Shown piece by piece: positions 1 through 11,026 of a stretch of 64,000 nucleotides of DNA. A program made the translations under genes and the position numbers. The stretch's first letter is position 1; each line of letters starts with the position of its first letter. The stretch comes from Anomaloglossus baeobatrachus (taxonomy: Eukaryota; Chordata; Amphibia; Anura; Aromobatidae), in assembly GCF_048569485.1 (NCBI RefSeq), contig NC_134357.1, positions 64,662,168 to 64,726,167 on the forward strand. Reading direction: 5' to 3'. The notes beneath the pieces are model-generated. The model was not told the origin of the DNA. It ran no database searches and saw only the letters and a list, made by a program, of their open reading frames with translations.

Positions 1-95
1 AGTGCCCGCTCATCACTAGTTATGAGTACCGAGCACCTGAGCATGGTAGTGCTCGCTCATCACTAGTTACGAGTACTGAGCTCATCACTTCTGGT
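1..95 (+). repeat. 47-bp satellite, edge copies
   Basis: About two copies of the 47-bp unit that forms the large array further in (consensus pieces CTCATCACTAGTTACGAGTA and CGAGCATGGTAGTGCTCG). The array is cut by the window edge, so its true length is unknown. Confidence 0.85.
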
Positions 96-1412
96 CATGA
101 TAAGGCGGGTCATCTTACTGTGAAAATGCTTGTCAGAATGGCTATACAATCCTCAAATAAAAATTAATCTTTTTTGGAATCCTCTTGTAAAATGCTCATT
201 TTATTGCTAGGCTGGAAAACGTAAAAACAAAGAAATTCAGACCATCGTGGAATATCGGAAGTTTGTATTGTGAAATCTGGAGAAGATGAGCTCTACGATT
301 TACCTGCTTCTCTGTTTATTATTCTGGACATCCCCTTCAAGCCGTGAGAAGTAACCGGTTACATTGGCCAATTACTAACAAGATAGAGAGATCTCGAAAA
401 TGAGGAGAAATTGAAATACTATATATAATATGATTGGACCGAATACTTTTCTTTCTTAAGACGACCTCACCAATTATTTACATATAGGGATGAAGAAACG
501 TATGAAATATTTCACTGGCAAAGATGTGTATGGAAAGAAACCCGATGTGCCCAAGCTGCTGAGCCTGTGGCGGGTAATCGAGGCAGGGGACTGGGGGCCG
601 GGGCTCAGTCCTCGGGGGTCTGCAGCGAGGACGAGCGTGTGTGATCACGGTGCTGCAGTACAGCAATGCAGCACTCCCGGATCAGCTGCTGGCACAATAA
701 ACAGCGTACCGGAGGCCCCACGAGTGCAGAATGACAAAGTCCTGCCTAGCGAACTCTAACATATTTTTCTAGTTTTGCTATCCATTTAACCTTTGAAATA
801 CCCCTGGCAGATAGGCTGAAGAATGCATTATCACCTCCTCTGAAATATGCGACAGTGACACATGACAGCTCTCAATGTTTATGCACGGGCATGTACTCGC
901 TGCACCTTCCCAGGGATTAAAGGGAAAGGGAGGGTTTTCGAGTATGAATTGTTTACTTGCCATGTCATCCCAGCAAGGGTGGAATACATAAACTGGTAGG
1001 AACAGAAAGAAAGAGTACACAGACCAGATAGATGATCGATCGATCGATCGCTCGCTCGCTCCAATACAAAAAAGTTGAGCTGCGCAATATGAGCACCAAG
1101 ATATAGCCGGTCCTTCAAAATATCACTTTTGAACTGCATCACTGCTATATAGTGTTTACTTATCAAATCGAGGCATTTAGCACACAAATTAGCCAATTTC
1201 TGTGTGCCCAGCAGCCACGACAAGGCGTATCTTGTTGATAGGATCCTATTAGGCCAGGTGCACACATTGATCAGTTTTTTTACCTCAATATTTTTAAGCC
1301 AAAACCAGGAATGGGTAAAAAATACAGAAGATCTGCCGTGTTTCTATTATACTTTTCCTCTGATTGTTTCACTCTTGGTTTTGGCTTCCAAATACTGAGG
1401 TACAAAAATAGT
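96..1412. other. Unassigned stretch
   Basis: No gene or repeat family was recognised. A short frame at 490-759 opens with a lysine-rich segment, but it matches no family known to me and has no clear splice context. A small GATC/GCTC simple repeat lies at 1027-1060. The stretch may be intergenic or intronic. Confidence 0.4.
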
Positions 1413-1640
1413 TATGAGCAAATACTCCCATGCTCGGGTGCTCAGTTCTCGTAATGAACAGTTTGAATATTTGATAGGTGACTTGAGTACCTGTGTATAA
1501 TGGAATTCAATGGGGAACTTGAGCATTTTTCCGAAGATTTTCTGGAAAAATGATTGAGTCCCCAATTAATTTCCACTATACCCAGTACTGGAGCCCATCC
1601 GAGCAGCCAACTGCTCACTATGAGTACCGAGCACCCAACC
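1413..1640. mobile_element. Palindromic core of the 47-bp satellite element
   Basis: The stretch reads roughly the same on both strands around a centre near 1530-1545 (GAAGATTTTCTGG). On its left is one satellite unit in minus orientation (1420-1445); on its right the plus-orientation array begins. A second copy with the mirror-image arrangement lies at 63370-63560. The layout suggests a foldback element whose ends carry expandable tandem units. Superfamily unknown. Confidence 0.6.
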
Positions 1641-2790
1641 ATGGTAGTTGTCGCTCATCACTAGTTATGAGTACCAAGCACCCAAGCATGGTAGTGCCCG
1701 CTCATCACTAGTTATAAGTACCGAGCACCCGAGCATGGTAGTGTCTGCTCATCACTAGTTACTAGTACCGAGCACCCGAGCATGGTAGTGCTCACTCATC
1801 ACTAGTTACTAGTACCAAGCTGTTGAGCATGGTGGTGCCCGCTCAGCACTAGTGACGAGTACCGAACACTCAGGCATGGTAGTGTCTGCTCATCACTAGT
1901 TACAAGTACCGAGATCCCGAGCATGGTAGTGCCCGCTCATCACTAGTTACGAGTACCCAGCACCCGAACATGGTAGTGCTCGCTCATCACTAGTTACAAG
2001 TACTGAGCTCCCGAACATGGTAGTGCCCGCTCATCACTAGTTACAAGTACTGAGCTCCCGAGCATGGTAGTGCCCGCTCATCACTAGTTACGAGTACCGA
2101 GCTCCCGAGCATGGTAGTGCTCACTCATCACTAGTTACAAGTACTGAGCTCCCGAACATGGTAGTGCTCGCTCATCACTAGTTACAAGTACTGAGCTCCC
2201 GAACATGGTAGTGCTCGCTCATCACTAGTTACAAGTACTGAGCTCCCGAACATGGTAGTGCCCGCTCATCACTAGTTACAAGTACTGAGCTCCCGAGCAT
2301 GGTAGTGCCCGCTCATCACTAGTTACGAGTACCGAGCTCCCGAGCATGGTAGTGCTCACTCATCACTAGTTACAAGTACTGAGCTCCCGAACATGGTAGT
2401 GCTCGCTCATCACTAGTTACAAGTACTGAGCTCCCGAACATGGTAGTGCTCGCTCATCACTAGTTACAAGTACTGAGCTCCCGAGCATGGTAGTGCTCGC
2501 TCATCACTAGTTATGAGTACTGAGCTCCCGAGCATGGTAGTGTGTGCTCATCACTAGTTACGAGTACTGAGCACCCGAATGGTAGTGTGTGCTCATCACT
2601 AGTTACGAGTACTGAGCACCCGAGCATGGTAGTGCCCGCTCATCACTAGTTACAAGTACTGAGCACCCGAGCATGGTAGTGCCCTTTCATCTCTAGTTAC
2701 GAGTAACGAGCACCTGAGCATGGTAGTATCCGCTCATCACTAGTTACGAGTACTGAGCACCCGAGCATGGTAGTGCCCGCTCATTACTCA
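1624..2790 (+). repeat. 47-bp satellite array, about 25 copies
   Basis: Tandem repeat with period 47 (for example, the GCATGG at 1921 recurs as ACATGG at 1968). Each unit holds ACTAGT and a small foldback formed by GAGCAC and GTGCTC. Neighbouring units differ at a few sites (GAGCACCCGAG versus GAGCTCCCGA), and runs of the same variant suggest local duplication of several units at once. Confidence 0.9.
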
Positions 2791-2820
2791 CCAAATACTG
2801 ACTGTGTGCACGTGGTCTAA

Positions 2821-3380
2821 AGGCTGCTTTACATGTGTCGATTTCATGAGCGATCACATGTGCAATCGCACCCGCCCCCATCGTTTGTGCGCCATGGGCA
2901 ATTTGTTGCCCGTGTCGCACAATGTTGTAACCCCCGTCACACGCACTTACCTTCCAAACGACCTCGCTGTGAGCGGCGAACATTCTCTTCCTGAAGGGGG
3001 AGGGACGTTTGGCATCACCGCGACGTCACACAGCGGCCGGCCAATCGAAGCGGAGGGGTGGGGATGAGCGGGACGTAAACATCCGGCCCACCTTTTTACT
3101 TCCGCATTGCTTGCGGCCGCAGGTAAGCTGCAGTTCATCGTTCCTGGGGTGTCACACGGAGCGATGTGTGCTGCCTCAGGAACCATGAACAACCGGACGC
3201 TCGATTTTTAGAAAATGAGCGACGTGTCAACGAGCAACGAGAAGGTGAGTATTTTTGCTCGTTCACCGTCACACGTAGCTGTCACACGCTACGATATCAC
3301 TAACGATGCCGGATGTGCGTCACTTACGACGTGACCCCGCCGACATCTCGTTAGATATATCGTAGCATGTAAAGCCCGCT
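2821..3380. mobile_element. Harbinger-like MITE, copy 1
   Basis: Imperfect terminal inverted repeats begin AGGCTGCTTTACATG and end CATGTAAAGCCCGCT. The flanks are TAA on the left and TTA on the right. The centre carries the family signature AATCGAAGCGGAGGGG. There is no coding capacity. A 3-bp TWA target site suggests the PIF/Harbinger superfamily, but no transposase is present to prove it. Related copies lie at 12015, 16120, 24984, 25761, 27527, 29611 and 33848. Confidence 0.75.
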
Positions 3381-3383
3381 TTA

Positions 3384-5256
3384 GACATCACAATCTGTAC
3401 ATGGACCGTGAAAGTTGGACATGTGAAACCAGCCTTAACCCGGCCATACACATTAGATGGCTGAGCGAAGAACGACGTTTCGGCCAAAACTCATTTTGGC
3501 CATCTTTGCCAGGAGAGCTACCTTGGCCCAGCGCTGCTGTGTTCTCTATGAGAAAGCCCCTATCCGGCATCATTACCCGCCACCTTATCTCTGGGGGAAC
3601 AAAGTATTCTATCCAAAATGTGGATAAAATACTTATGTGGAAAAAATGGCAACAAGTGTGAAGAGTCCTGACGATCTCGTCACATTAGGGCTCATTCATA
3701 CACGTGACATATACTGACCATGGGAAAATCTGAGCAATGTTATCGAATAGCCCCATCCTAATGAAGTTTTTCAGAGTCTTTGTCATAATTCAGACTCGCC
3801 TATTCAAATCTATGGGTGTGAATAGAAAATAAATATGTTACATCCCATATGGATGATGAGTATTGCATCTGATTTTTATGAATACATTGCAAATGTTGTA
3901 CATAGGAAACGTTATTTGGTTTTGTAAATTTAAATAGAAGTAAATAGACGTCATACGGATTTAAAAAACTTATGCACGGGCGAAAATAATCCGTTTTTTT
4001 CTGGATGAAAATTGGACGGTTTTTCATACACTTACACCCTGCAAGCAGGTTGCACTAGTGACACAGATCATAATTCGTATGCAATGTGTGACAGTATATT
4101 TTATTCCTATTTAATTTAAAAAAAAAAAAAAAAAAAAACATTTTTGGATTTTTTTTTTTCAATCCTGATATTGCTCGTACACATAAAACCGCAATGTGTG
4201 TTTTCTGGATTGTGGTGCACGTCAACAATGCCGTGTGCTTAAAGGGGCAAATGCGCCAAGATGCTTGAACGTCTATATTGGACGGATGCCGCCATAAAAA
4301 TCTAGAAAAAAAACTTCAGGGAAGAGATTGCGCTGAAGGTATCGGATCCGGTTTGCGTAATGTGAACAGCGCTCTATACTGTATCTGCTCAGACGTTGGA
4401 AGGATTATGACAATTGCTAATAACACTGCTAACGCTCCGACCGATGGTTCCAGAACCATAAACATGGCGATTATCATTGTCAGGGGGGTTGTTAAGGGTT
4501 CCAGTTTCGCCCATAGCCGGGATAACTAATCAATTAGTAATCAGTCGTTTAATTATCACCCAGGATCAAATTGTCTTTGTTTTCAAGGTCAACAGCCACC
4601 TCTCCCATACAGGTCTCTACACAATAACTAACAAGTTTCCCCCTTGCTGCAGAGCCCTGACTACCCCATCTATGTACAGCCAGCCTGCTGCAGCTGCTCC
4701 CCCATATCATCACCCACTAATTAATGCCAGAGTCATTAGCAAACAGTTAATGATCGCAGATTGATGAGATCGCCTGCAATTACCTTACGTGTGTGACCAG
4801 ATCGATAAAACAAATTCTCGGTGTCCTTCTTTCGCTTTGCTTATAGCTGGCGAGAGACCTGATCGCCAAGAGCACTTTGACAACTGGGAGGTTAGTGCGC
4901 AGGCGCCCGCGCTGGCTCACGGGAAATGTAGTTTTTCTATGCGTAGGCGCATGATTTCTAGGCTTCAGGGGGGAGTTTGTAGCTTTCCACAGCTGCAGTG
5001 TCAATAAGCTGTGAACCTGCCTACATCACATCAGATGACACACTGCGCAACCCAGGCAGGCAGCTGCGGGGAGCAATGACAGGCAGAAATCTGCAGACGT
5101 CATAGAGTGTGCAGAGTGTGAGGTCATCAGAGCGTGTCTAATAGGCCAATCAGATCACTTGTCTCATTTTCGAAACTGCTGAGGGAAATTAAAAGCTGCG
5201 TTCTTATTGGTTGTCATGGGCAACCACTTGTCTATGGGAGGTGTGTGTATGTGTGT
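3384..5256. other. Unassigned, with fragments of dispersed repeats
   Basis: Contains a poly-A tract (4118-4138), a poly-T tract, and segments such as GGCCATACACATTAGATGG at 3433 that resemble common frog repeats. No coding exon was recognised; short frames here lack family motifs. Confidence 0.4.
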
Positions 5257-5259
5257 GTG

Positions 5260-5307
<48 letters not shown>

Positions 5308-5363
5308 ATATAATTTTTTTTTTTTTTTGCACAGTGTATTCATATACACACATATACATACAT

Positions 5364-5444
<81 letters not shown>
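5257..5444. repeat. (TA)n microsatellite, interrupted
   Basis: Two long TA/AT runs (about 5260-5303 and 5366-5444) separated by a T-rich and CATA-rich spacer. Confidence 0.95.
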
Positions 5445-5447
<3 letters not shown>

Positions 5448-5797
5448 GACATGGGCTTTTTATTACTATTTTAGTAGCAAAAAATTAGGTTTGTGTCACC
5501 AATTATTTTATTTTTATTTTTCCCGTTGATGGGCATAGTTTTTACTGGTACCATTTTGGGGTTCATAAAATTTGATGATTTTTCTATGGTATTTTTTTAT
5601 TTTTGGGGGGATGGGGAAAATAGAGGTGATTTAGACTTTTATATTTTTATTTTTTGGATATTTTTAAAAAACTTATTTTTACTTTTTTTTGGTACGCTGC
5701 AATATTGATCGTGGGTTTAAGTCCTGCTCAGCGGGACTTAAAATATTATGATCTCCTATGAAGGACAGCCTGTGGCTGGGCTTCACAAGAGCTCTTA
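5445..5797. other. T-rich unassigned stretch
   Basis: A T-rich segment that resembles part of the TTAA-flanked element at 23164 (shared runs such as ACTTTTTTT and GTGATTT). It is probably a fragment of a related repeat. No gene seen. Confidence 0.35.
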
Positions 5798-6013
5798 GGG
5801 TAAGAACGCACTTTGCTTTTTACCTGCTTTTTACACTGCAGCGTTTAATGCCAAAATGGATGTGTTCTGCTTTTCAAGCAAAGTCTATGGGAATTTGGTT
5901 TTCTAAACCCCACTATGTAGTTCAAACTGCAGCCTTTTTGTTGCAGAACTTTGGTCAAAAACTCAGCTTTGCAGTCCAAAACCTAAATGGCAAAAACAAT
6001 TGACATGTCAATG
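5798..6013 (+). mobile_element. Half copy of the palindromic MITE
   Basis: Aligns along its whole length with the left arm of the palindromic element at 9765-10224, from the TTA-flanked end to the centre (CAATTGACATGTCAATG). The right arm is absent, so this copy cannot fold. Confidence 0.75.
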
Positions 6014-6053
6014 CCTATGGAGCTCAAAATTCCTGGGACTTCTAGTGTTAACC

Positions 6054-7214
6054 CTCTTGAGCATGGAGTTCACTAGCGCTTCACAGGAACCACTGGATCC
6101 TCTTCTCTCTTCCATGACAACATCACAGAGCTGGAGGATGTTAGAGACTTTGTGCTCCCCCACCTTGTGTTTTGAGGAGACCCCACAGATGCTCAATAGG
6201 GTTTAGGTTTTGAGACACCTTGGCCAGTTCTGCACTTTTACCCTCAGTTTCTTTAGCAAGGCAGTGGTCGTCTTGGAGGTGTGTTTGAGCTCATTTTGGA
6301 ATACGAAGAGAGAGGATCATGCTCTGCTTCAGTGTGTCACTGTACATGTTGGCATTAATGGTTCCCTCAATGAACTGTAGCTCCCTACAGCCAGCAGCAC
6401 TCATGTAGCTTCAAACCATGACACACCCACCACCATGCCTGACTGTAGGCAGGACATACTTGTCTTTGTCCTCTTAACCTGGTTGCTGCCATGCACGGTT
6501 GACACTATCTGAACCAAATAAGTTTATCCTGGTCTCTTCAGACCACAGGACGGTTCCAGTAATTCATGTACTTAGTATGCTTGACTTCAACAAACTGTTT
6601 TCTTGTGCATCATTTAGAAGAGGCTTCCTTCTGGCACAACTGCCATGCAGAGCAATGTGATGCAGTATGTGGTGTATGGTCTGAGCACTGACAGGCCAGA
6701 CCCCCCACCCCAACAATCTCTCCAGCAATGATGGCAGCACTCATGCATCTATTTTGAAAAGACAGTCTCTGGATATGACACTGAGCACTTGCACTCAGCT
6801 TCTTTGGTTGACCATGGTGAGGCCTGTTCTGAGTGGAACCTGTCTTGTTAAACCACTGTATGGGCTTGGCCACCCTGCTGCAGCTTGGTGTGAGGATGTT
6901 GGCAATCTTATTATAGCGTCAGCCATCTTTATGTAGAGCAACAATTCTTTTTTCAGATCCTCAGAATTCTTTGCCATGAGAACACATGATGAACTTTCAG
7001 TGACCAATATGAGGTAGTGTGTGAGGGATGACACCAAATTTATCACACCTGCTCCTCATTCACACCTGAGACCTTGTAATACTAATGAGTCACATGACAC
7101 CGGAGAGGGAAAATAGCTAATTAGGCACAATTTGACCATTTTCACTTAGGGGTGTACTCACTTTTGTTGCCAGCAGTTTAAACATTAATGGCTGTGTGTT
7201 GAGTTATTTTACAT
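6054..7214 (-). pseudogene. Tc1-like transposon with broken transposase
   Basis: Reverse-strand remnant of a Tc1-family transposon, which moves by DDE cut-and-paste into TA sites. The transposase begins at about 6977 with MAKNSEDLKK. Later pieces include NRTGSTQNRPHHGQPKKLSA in another frame, and VSNILQLCDVVMEE with CEALVNSMLKRV near 6060-6190. The order matches the usual Tc1 layout of DNA-binding domain followed by catalytic core, but the frame shifts several times and the C-terminal end is missing. An upstream terminal segment at 7140-7214 contains the typical 'chain' GGGGTGTACTCACTTTTGTT. It abuts the half MITE at 5798. It cannot be active. Confidence 0.85.
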
Positions 7215-7736
7215 GTAAGGCTGGGGTTACACGACGACTTTGGCTATGACACATCATGTGGCCAAAGTTTGCTGGGTGTTGCTGCTACAAACCAGTGTAT
7301 TACAAGTAAGTGGGGTACAATAGAAAACACTGGGGGTTTTTTGCAACTTGCTTGTTGCAGTTGCAATACCGCATCATCAAAAAAATAAAAACGTGACGGC
7401 TCTTGGAATATGGTGACACGACCACCCAAAAAAATTTTTTTTGTTTTTATTTTCAAATTTCTAATTTTTTCTTTCCACCACTAAAGTAATAAAAAAAAAA
7501 CTGGACATGTTTGGTATCACCGTAATCGTACTGACGAGGTGAATCATATTATTACACAATCATTTTTACTGCACACTATACACCATAAAACAATCCCTTA
7601 AAAACAAATCAATGTCAGACTTCGGCTTTTTTTAGTCTCTCCCTACTTGGATTTTTTTCTGATGAGCCCTGTGGGTTTTTTGGTGCCATTTTTTTATTTT
7701 GTAAAGGCTTTAGAGATATATATATATATATATATA
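7215..7736. other. Unassigned repeat-like stretch
   Basis: Contains GGGGTTACACGACGACTTT near 7223 and a T-rich part with TTTGGTATCACCGTAATCG near 7510, both reminiscent of dispersed frog repeats. It ends in a short TA run (7718-7736) that is the landing site of the next transposon. No gene seen. Confidence 0.4.
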
Positions 7737-9387
7737 CAGTCAGGGCCAGAAATATTTGGACAGTGACACAAGTTTTGTTATTTTAGCTGTTTACAAAAAC
7801 ATGTTCAGAAATACAATTATATATATATAATATGGGCTGAAAGTGCACACTCCCAGCTGCAATATGAGAGTTTTCACATCCAAATCGGAGAAAGGGTTTA
7901 GGAATCATAGCTCTGTAATGCATAGCCTCCTCTTTTTCAAGGGACCAAAAGTAATTGGACAAGGGACTCTAAGGGCTGCAATTAACTCTGAAGGCGTCTC
8001 CCTCGTTAACCTGTAATCAATGAAGTACTTAAAAGGTCTGGGATTGATTACAGGTGTGTGGTTTTGCATTTGGAAGCTGTTGCTGTGACCAGACAACATG
8101 CGGTCTAAGGGACTCTCAATTGAGGTGAAGCAGAACATCCTGAGGCTGAAAAAAAAGAAAAAATCCATCAGAGAGATAGCAGACATGCTTGGAGTAGCAA
8201 AATCAACAGTCGGGTACATTCTGAGAAAAAAGGAATTGACTGGTGAGCTTGGGAACTCAAAAAGGCCTGGGCGTTCACGGATGACAACAGTGGTAGATGA
8301 TCGCCGCATACTTTCTTTGGTGAAGAAGAACCCGTTCACAACATCAACTGAAGTCCAGAACACTCTCAGTGAAGTAGGTGTATCTGTCTCTAAGTCAACA
8401 GTAAAGAGAAGTCTCCATGAAAGTAAATACAAAGGGTTCACATCTAGATGCAAACCATTCATCAATTCCAAAAATAGACAGGCCAGAGTTAAATTTGCTG
8501 AAAAACACCTCATGAAGCCAGCTCAGTTCTGGAAAAGTATTCTATGGACAGATGAGACAAAGATCAACCTGTACCAGAATGATGGGAAGAAAAAAGTTTA
8601 GAGAAGAAAGGGAACGGCACATGATCCAAGGCACACCACATCCTCTGTAAAACATGGTGGAGGCAACGTGATGGCATGGGCATGCATGGCTTTCAATGGC
8701 ACTGGGTCACTTGTGTTTATTGATGACATAACAGCAGACAAGAGTAGCCGGATGAATTCTGAAGTGTACCGGGATATACTTTCAGCCCAGATTCAGCCAA
8801 ATGATGCAAAGTTGATCGGACGGCGCTTCATAGTACAGATGGACAATGACCCCAAGCATACAGCCAAAGCTACCCAGGAGTTCATGAGTGCAAAAAAGTG
8901 GAACATTCTGCAATGGCCAAGTCAATCACCAGATCTTAACCCAATTGAGCATGCATTTCACTTGCTCAAATCCAGACTTAAGACGGAAAGACCCACAAAC
9001 AAGCAAGACCTGAAGGCTGCGGCTGTAAAGGCCTGGCAAAGCATTAAGAAGGAGGAAACCCAGTGTTTGGTGATGTCCATGGGTTCCAGACTTAAGGCAG
9101 TGATTGACTCCAAAGGATTCGCAACAAAATATTGAAAATAAAAATATTTTGTTTGGGTTTGGTTTATTTGTCCAATTACTTTTGACCTCCTAAAATGTGG
9201 AGTGTTTGTAAAAAAATGTGTACAATTCCTACAATTTCTATCAGATATTTTTGATCAAACCTTCAAATTAAACGTTACAATCTGCACTTGAATTCTGTTG
9301 TAGAGGTTTCATTTCAAATCCAATGTGGTGGCATGCAGAGGCCAACTCGCGAAAATTGTGTCACTGTCCAAATATTTCTGGACCTAA

Positions 9388-9390
<3 letters not shown>
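7737..9390 (+). mobile_element. Near-complete Tc1-like transposon
   Basis: The element is 1,654 bp and flanked by TA on both sides, within a TA microsatellite. The outer inverted repeats begin CAGTCAGGGCCAGAAATATT and, read in reverse, CAGTTAGGTCCAGAAATATT. A second, inner inverted pair (CAAAAGTAATTGGACAA near 7946 and its complement near 9169) gives the IR/DR layout with two transposase-binding sites per end. Both ends and the whole transposase region are present, so this is a young copy. Confidence 0.93.
8098..9135 (+). pseudogene. Tc1-like transposase, one in-frame stop
   Basis: A 345-codon frame, the normal Tc1 transposase length, interrupted only by TAG at 8599-8601 (codon 168), where related proteins have Trp (TGG). 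The N-terminal part (residues 1-110) has two helix-turn-helix stretches for binding the transposon ends; IREIADMLGVAKSTVGYIL is the first recognition helix region and KRPGRSR is a GRPR-like linker. The catalytic DD34E triad is complete: Asp152 in LWTDETK, Asp249 in QMDNDPKHT, and Glu284 in LNPIEHAF, with 34 residues between the last two. The start was chosen at MRSKGLS because it matches the family N-terminus. Apart from this stop the frame is open from end to end. Confidence 0.92.

Positions 9391-9442
<52 letters not shown>
9391..9442. repeat. (TA)n microsatellite
   Basis: Pure TA run directly after the Tc1 right end; it includes the target duplication. Confidence 0.95.
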
Positions 9443-9448
<6 letters not shown>

Positions 9449-9761
9449 TAATTTATTTTTAATTTATTTATTTATTGATTTTAAACCATTAGCCCCGTTA
9501 AATAAAAAAAATGTATCCCCAGGACAACCCGTAGGAGGTCTAATAGATTCTTTGTGAATCAACCCATAAGGGAATAGATAAAAAGTAGGAAGTGATCGGC
9601 TCTAGAGTCACGTTTAAAATTGGGTTATTTTCATATGATATTCTGGGACATTTTGTGTCCTCGTCCGAGCCCACTGCAGGATCCACTGGTGGCCTGTCCA
9701 ACCCTATCTGGAGAGCTCTGGTTCTGGCATACTAAAGTGTTCCTGTTGATGTTGCTTACGT
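9443..9761. other. Unassigned stretch
   Basis: AT-rich at first, then mixed composition. No gene or named repeat recognised. Confidence 0.4.
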
Positions 9762-9764
9762 TTA

Positions 9765-10224
9765 GGCTATGTCCGCACGTTGCTTTTTACCTGCTTTTTT
9801 GCTGCTTTTTTGCTGCTTTTTCAACTGCAGCGTTTAATGCCAAAATGGTTGTGTTCTGCTTTTCAAGCAAAGTCTATGGGAATTTGGGTTTCTTGTCCGC
9901 ACTATGCAGTTCAAACTGCAGCCTTTTTGTTGCAGAACTTTGGTCAAAAACTCAGCTTTGCAGTGCAAAACCCAAATGGCAAAAACAATTCACATGTCAA
10001 TTGTTTTTGCCATTTGGGTTTTGCACTGCAAAGCTGAGTTTTTGACCAAAGTTCTGCAACAAAAAGGCTGCAGTTTGAACTGCATAGTGCGGACAAGAAA
10101 CCCAAATTCCCATAGACTTTGCTTGAAAAGCAGAACACAACCATTTTGGCATTAAACGCTGCAGTTGAAAAAGCAGCAAAAAAGCAGGTAAAAAGCAGGT
10201 AAAAAGCAACGTGCGGACATAGCC
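9765..10224. mobile_element. 460-bp palindromic MITE
   Basis: Flanked by TTA on both sides (9762-9764 and 10225-10227). Two arms of about 226 bp are almost perfect inverted copies around the 8-base centre CACATGTC; they differ mainly in the number of GCTTTTTT-type units near the outer end. The ends begin GGCTATGTCCGCACG. The transcript of either strand would fold into a long hairpin. The same type of termini (GGCTATGTGCGCAC) bounds the element at 30644. TTA target sites suggest a Harbinger-like mover. Confidence 0.92.
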
Positions 10225-10227
10225 TTA

Positions 10228-10849
10228 CCCATTTTGGGTCCATGTTAGTGACTCCATCTAAGATTCTGTCTGAACCCCCAAAAAAGGATTAACACATGCC
10301 CCAGTGGAGCCATAGACTTTAATTATCAGAGTTCACAACATGCAATTTTGGACTTCGCTTCTATCTTTAAAGTCAAAACAATGGCACATCTACTTTATAC
10401 TGTAGACTATTATTCAACTTGAAAGCTGGATATCGCTGCCAACAAGCTCAAATGAAGTCCAAAGCTGCATGTTTGGATTCTCATAATTCTATAGCTGCAT
10501 TGGGAGCATTTTGGAATCCCTTTTTTGAGGTGTTAGGATGCACCCTCAATGGAGTAACCAACATGTGACTGAAATGTAATCTGAATAGGCCTTTCGTTCT
10601 TCCTGAACAATGTCTGTTACAATTGATGCATACCCCAACTATAAGAGCATTCTGGAAGTTGTAGTCTTACAGTATTACAATAGCTGGAGAGCGTGAGGTT
10701 GGAAAAGCAGGTGCAGTTTAGCCTCATAGCCATAGTCAGTTTAGTGTATAAAAGGAACTTGTCACAGGTTTTAGGTCTCTAAACCACCACCATGCCCTTA
10801 TTCTGGATTATAGAAGCATTGTCCTGATGCCCCTAATTTGTCCAATGTT
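10228..10849. other. Unassigned stretch
   Basis: Mixed-composition DNA without recognisable exon or repeat ends. Confidence 0.4.
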
Positions 10850-11026
10850 GGGCGTCACGGTGGTTCAGAGAGTACCACTTGTTTTGTAGCGCTTGGGTCC
10901 TGGGTTCGAATGCCACCTTGGACGACATCTGCAAGGAGTTTTTATGTTCTCCCTGTGTTTGTGTGAATTTCTTCTGGATTCTCTGGTTTCCTCCCATCCT
11001 CCAAAGACATACAGATAAGGAATTTA
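10850..11026 (+). mobile_element. tRNA-derived SINE, 5' part
   Basis: The head resembles a tRNA gene: GGGCGTCACGGTGGTTCAGAG includes an A-box-like segment, and GGTTCGAATGCC at 10903-10914 is a good B box, the internal RNA polymerase III promoter. The body (TCTGCAAGGAG, TATGTTCTCCCTGTGTTTG) is the conserved centre of a common frog and fish SINE. The element is cut at the TA of 11025-11026 by a later insertion and resumes at 12662. Confidence 0.88.

Noticed and set aside
490-759. Lysine-rich frame MKKRMKYFTGKDVYGKK
   Set aside because: No family match known to me, no splice context, and composition changes abruptly within the frame.
5207-5488. Frame of repeated Tyr-Ile
   Set aside because: It is a translated TA microsatellite.
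10850-10925. Stand-alone tRNA gene
   Set aside because: The A and B boxes are there, but the sequence does not close into a cloverleaf and continues into a SINE body.
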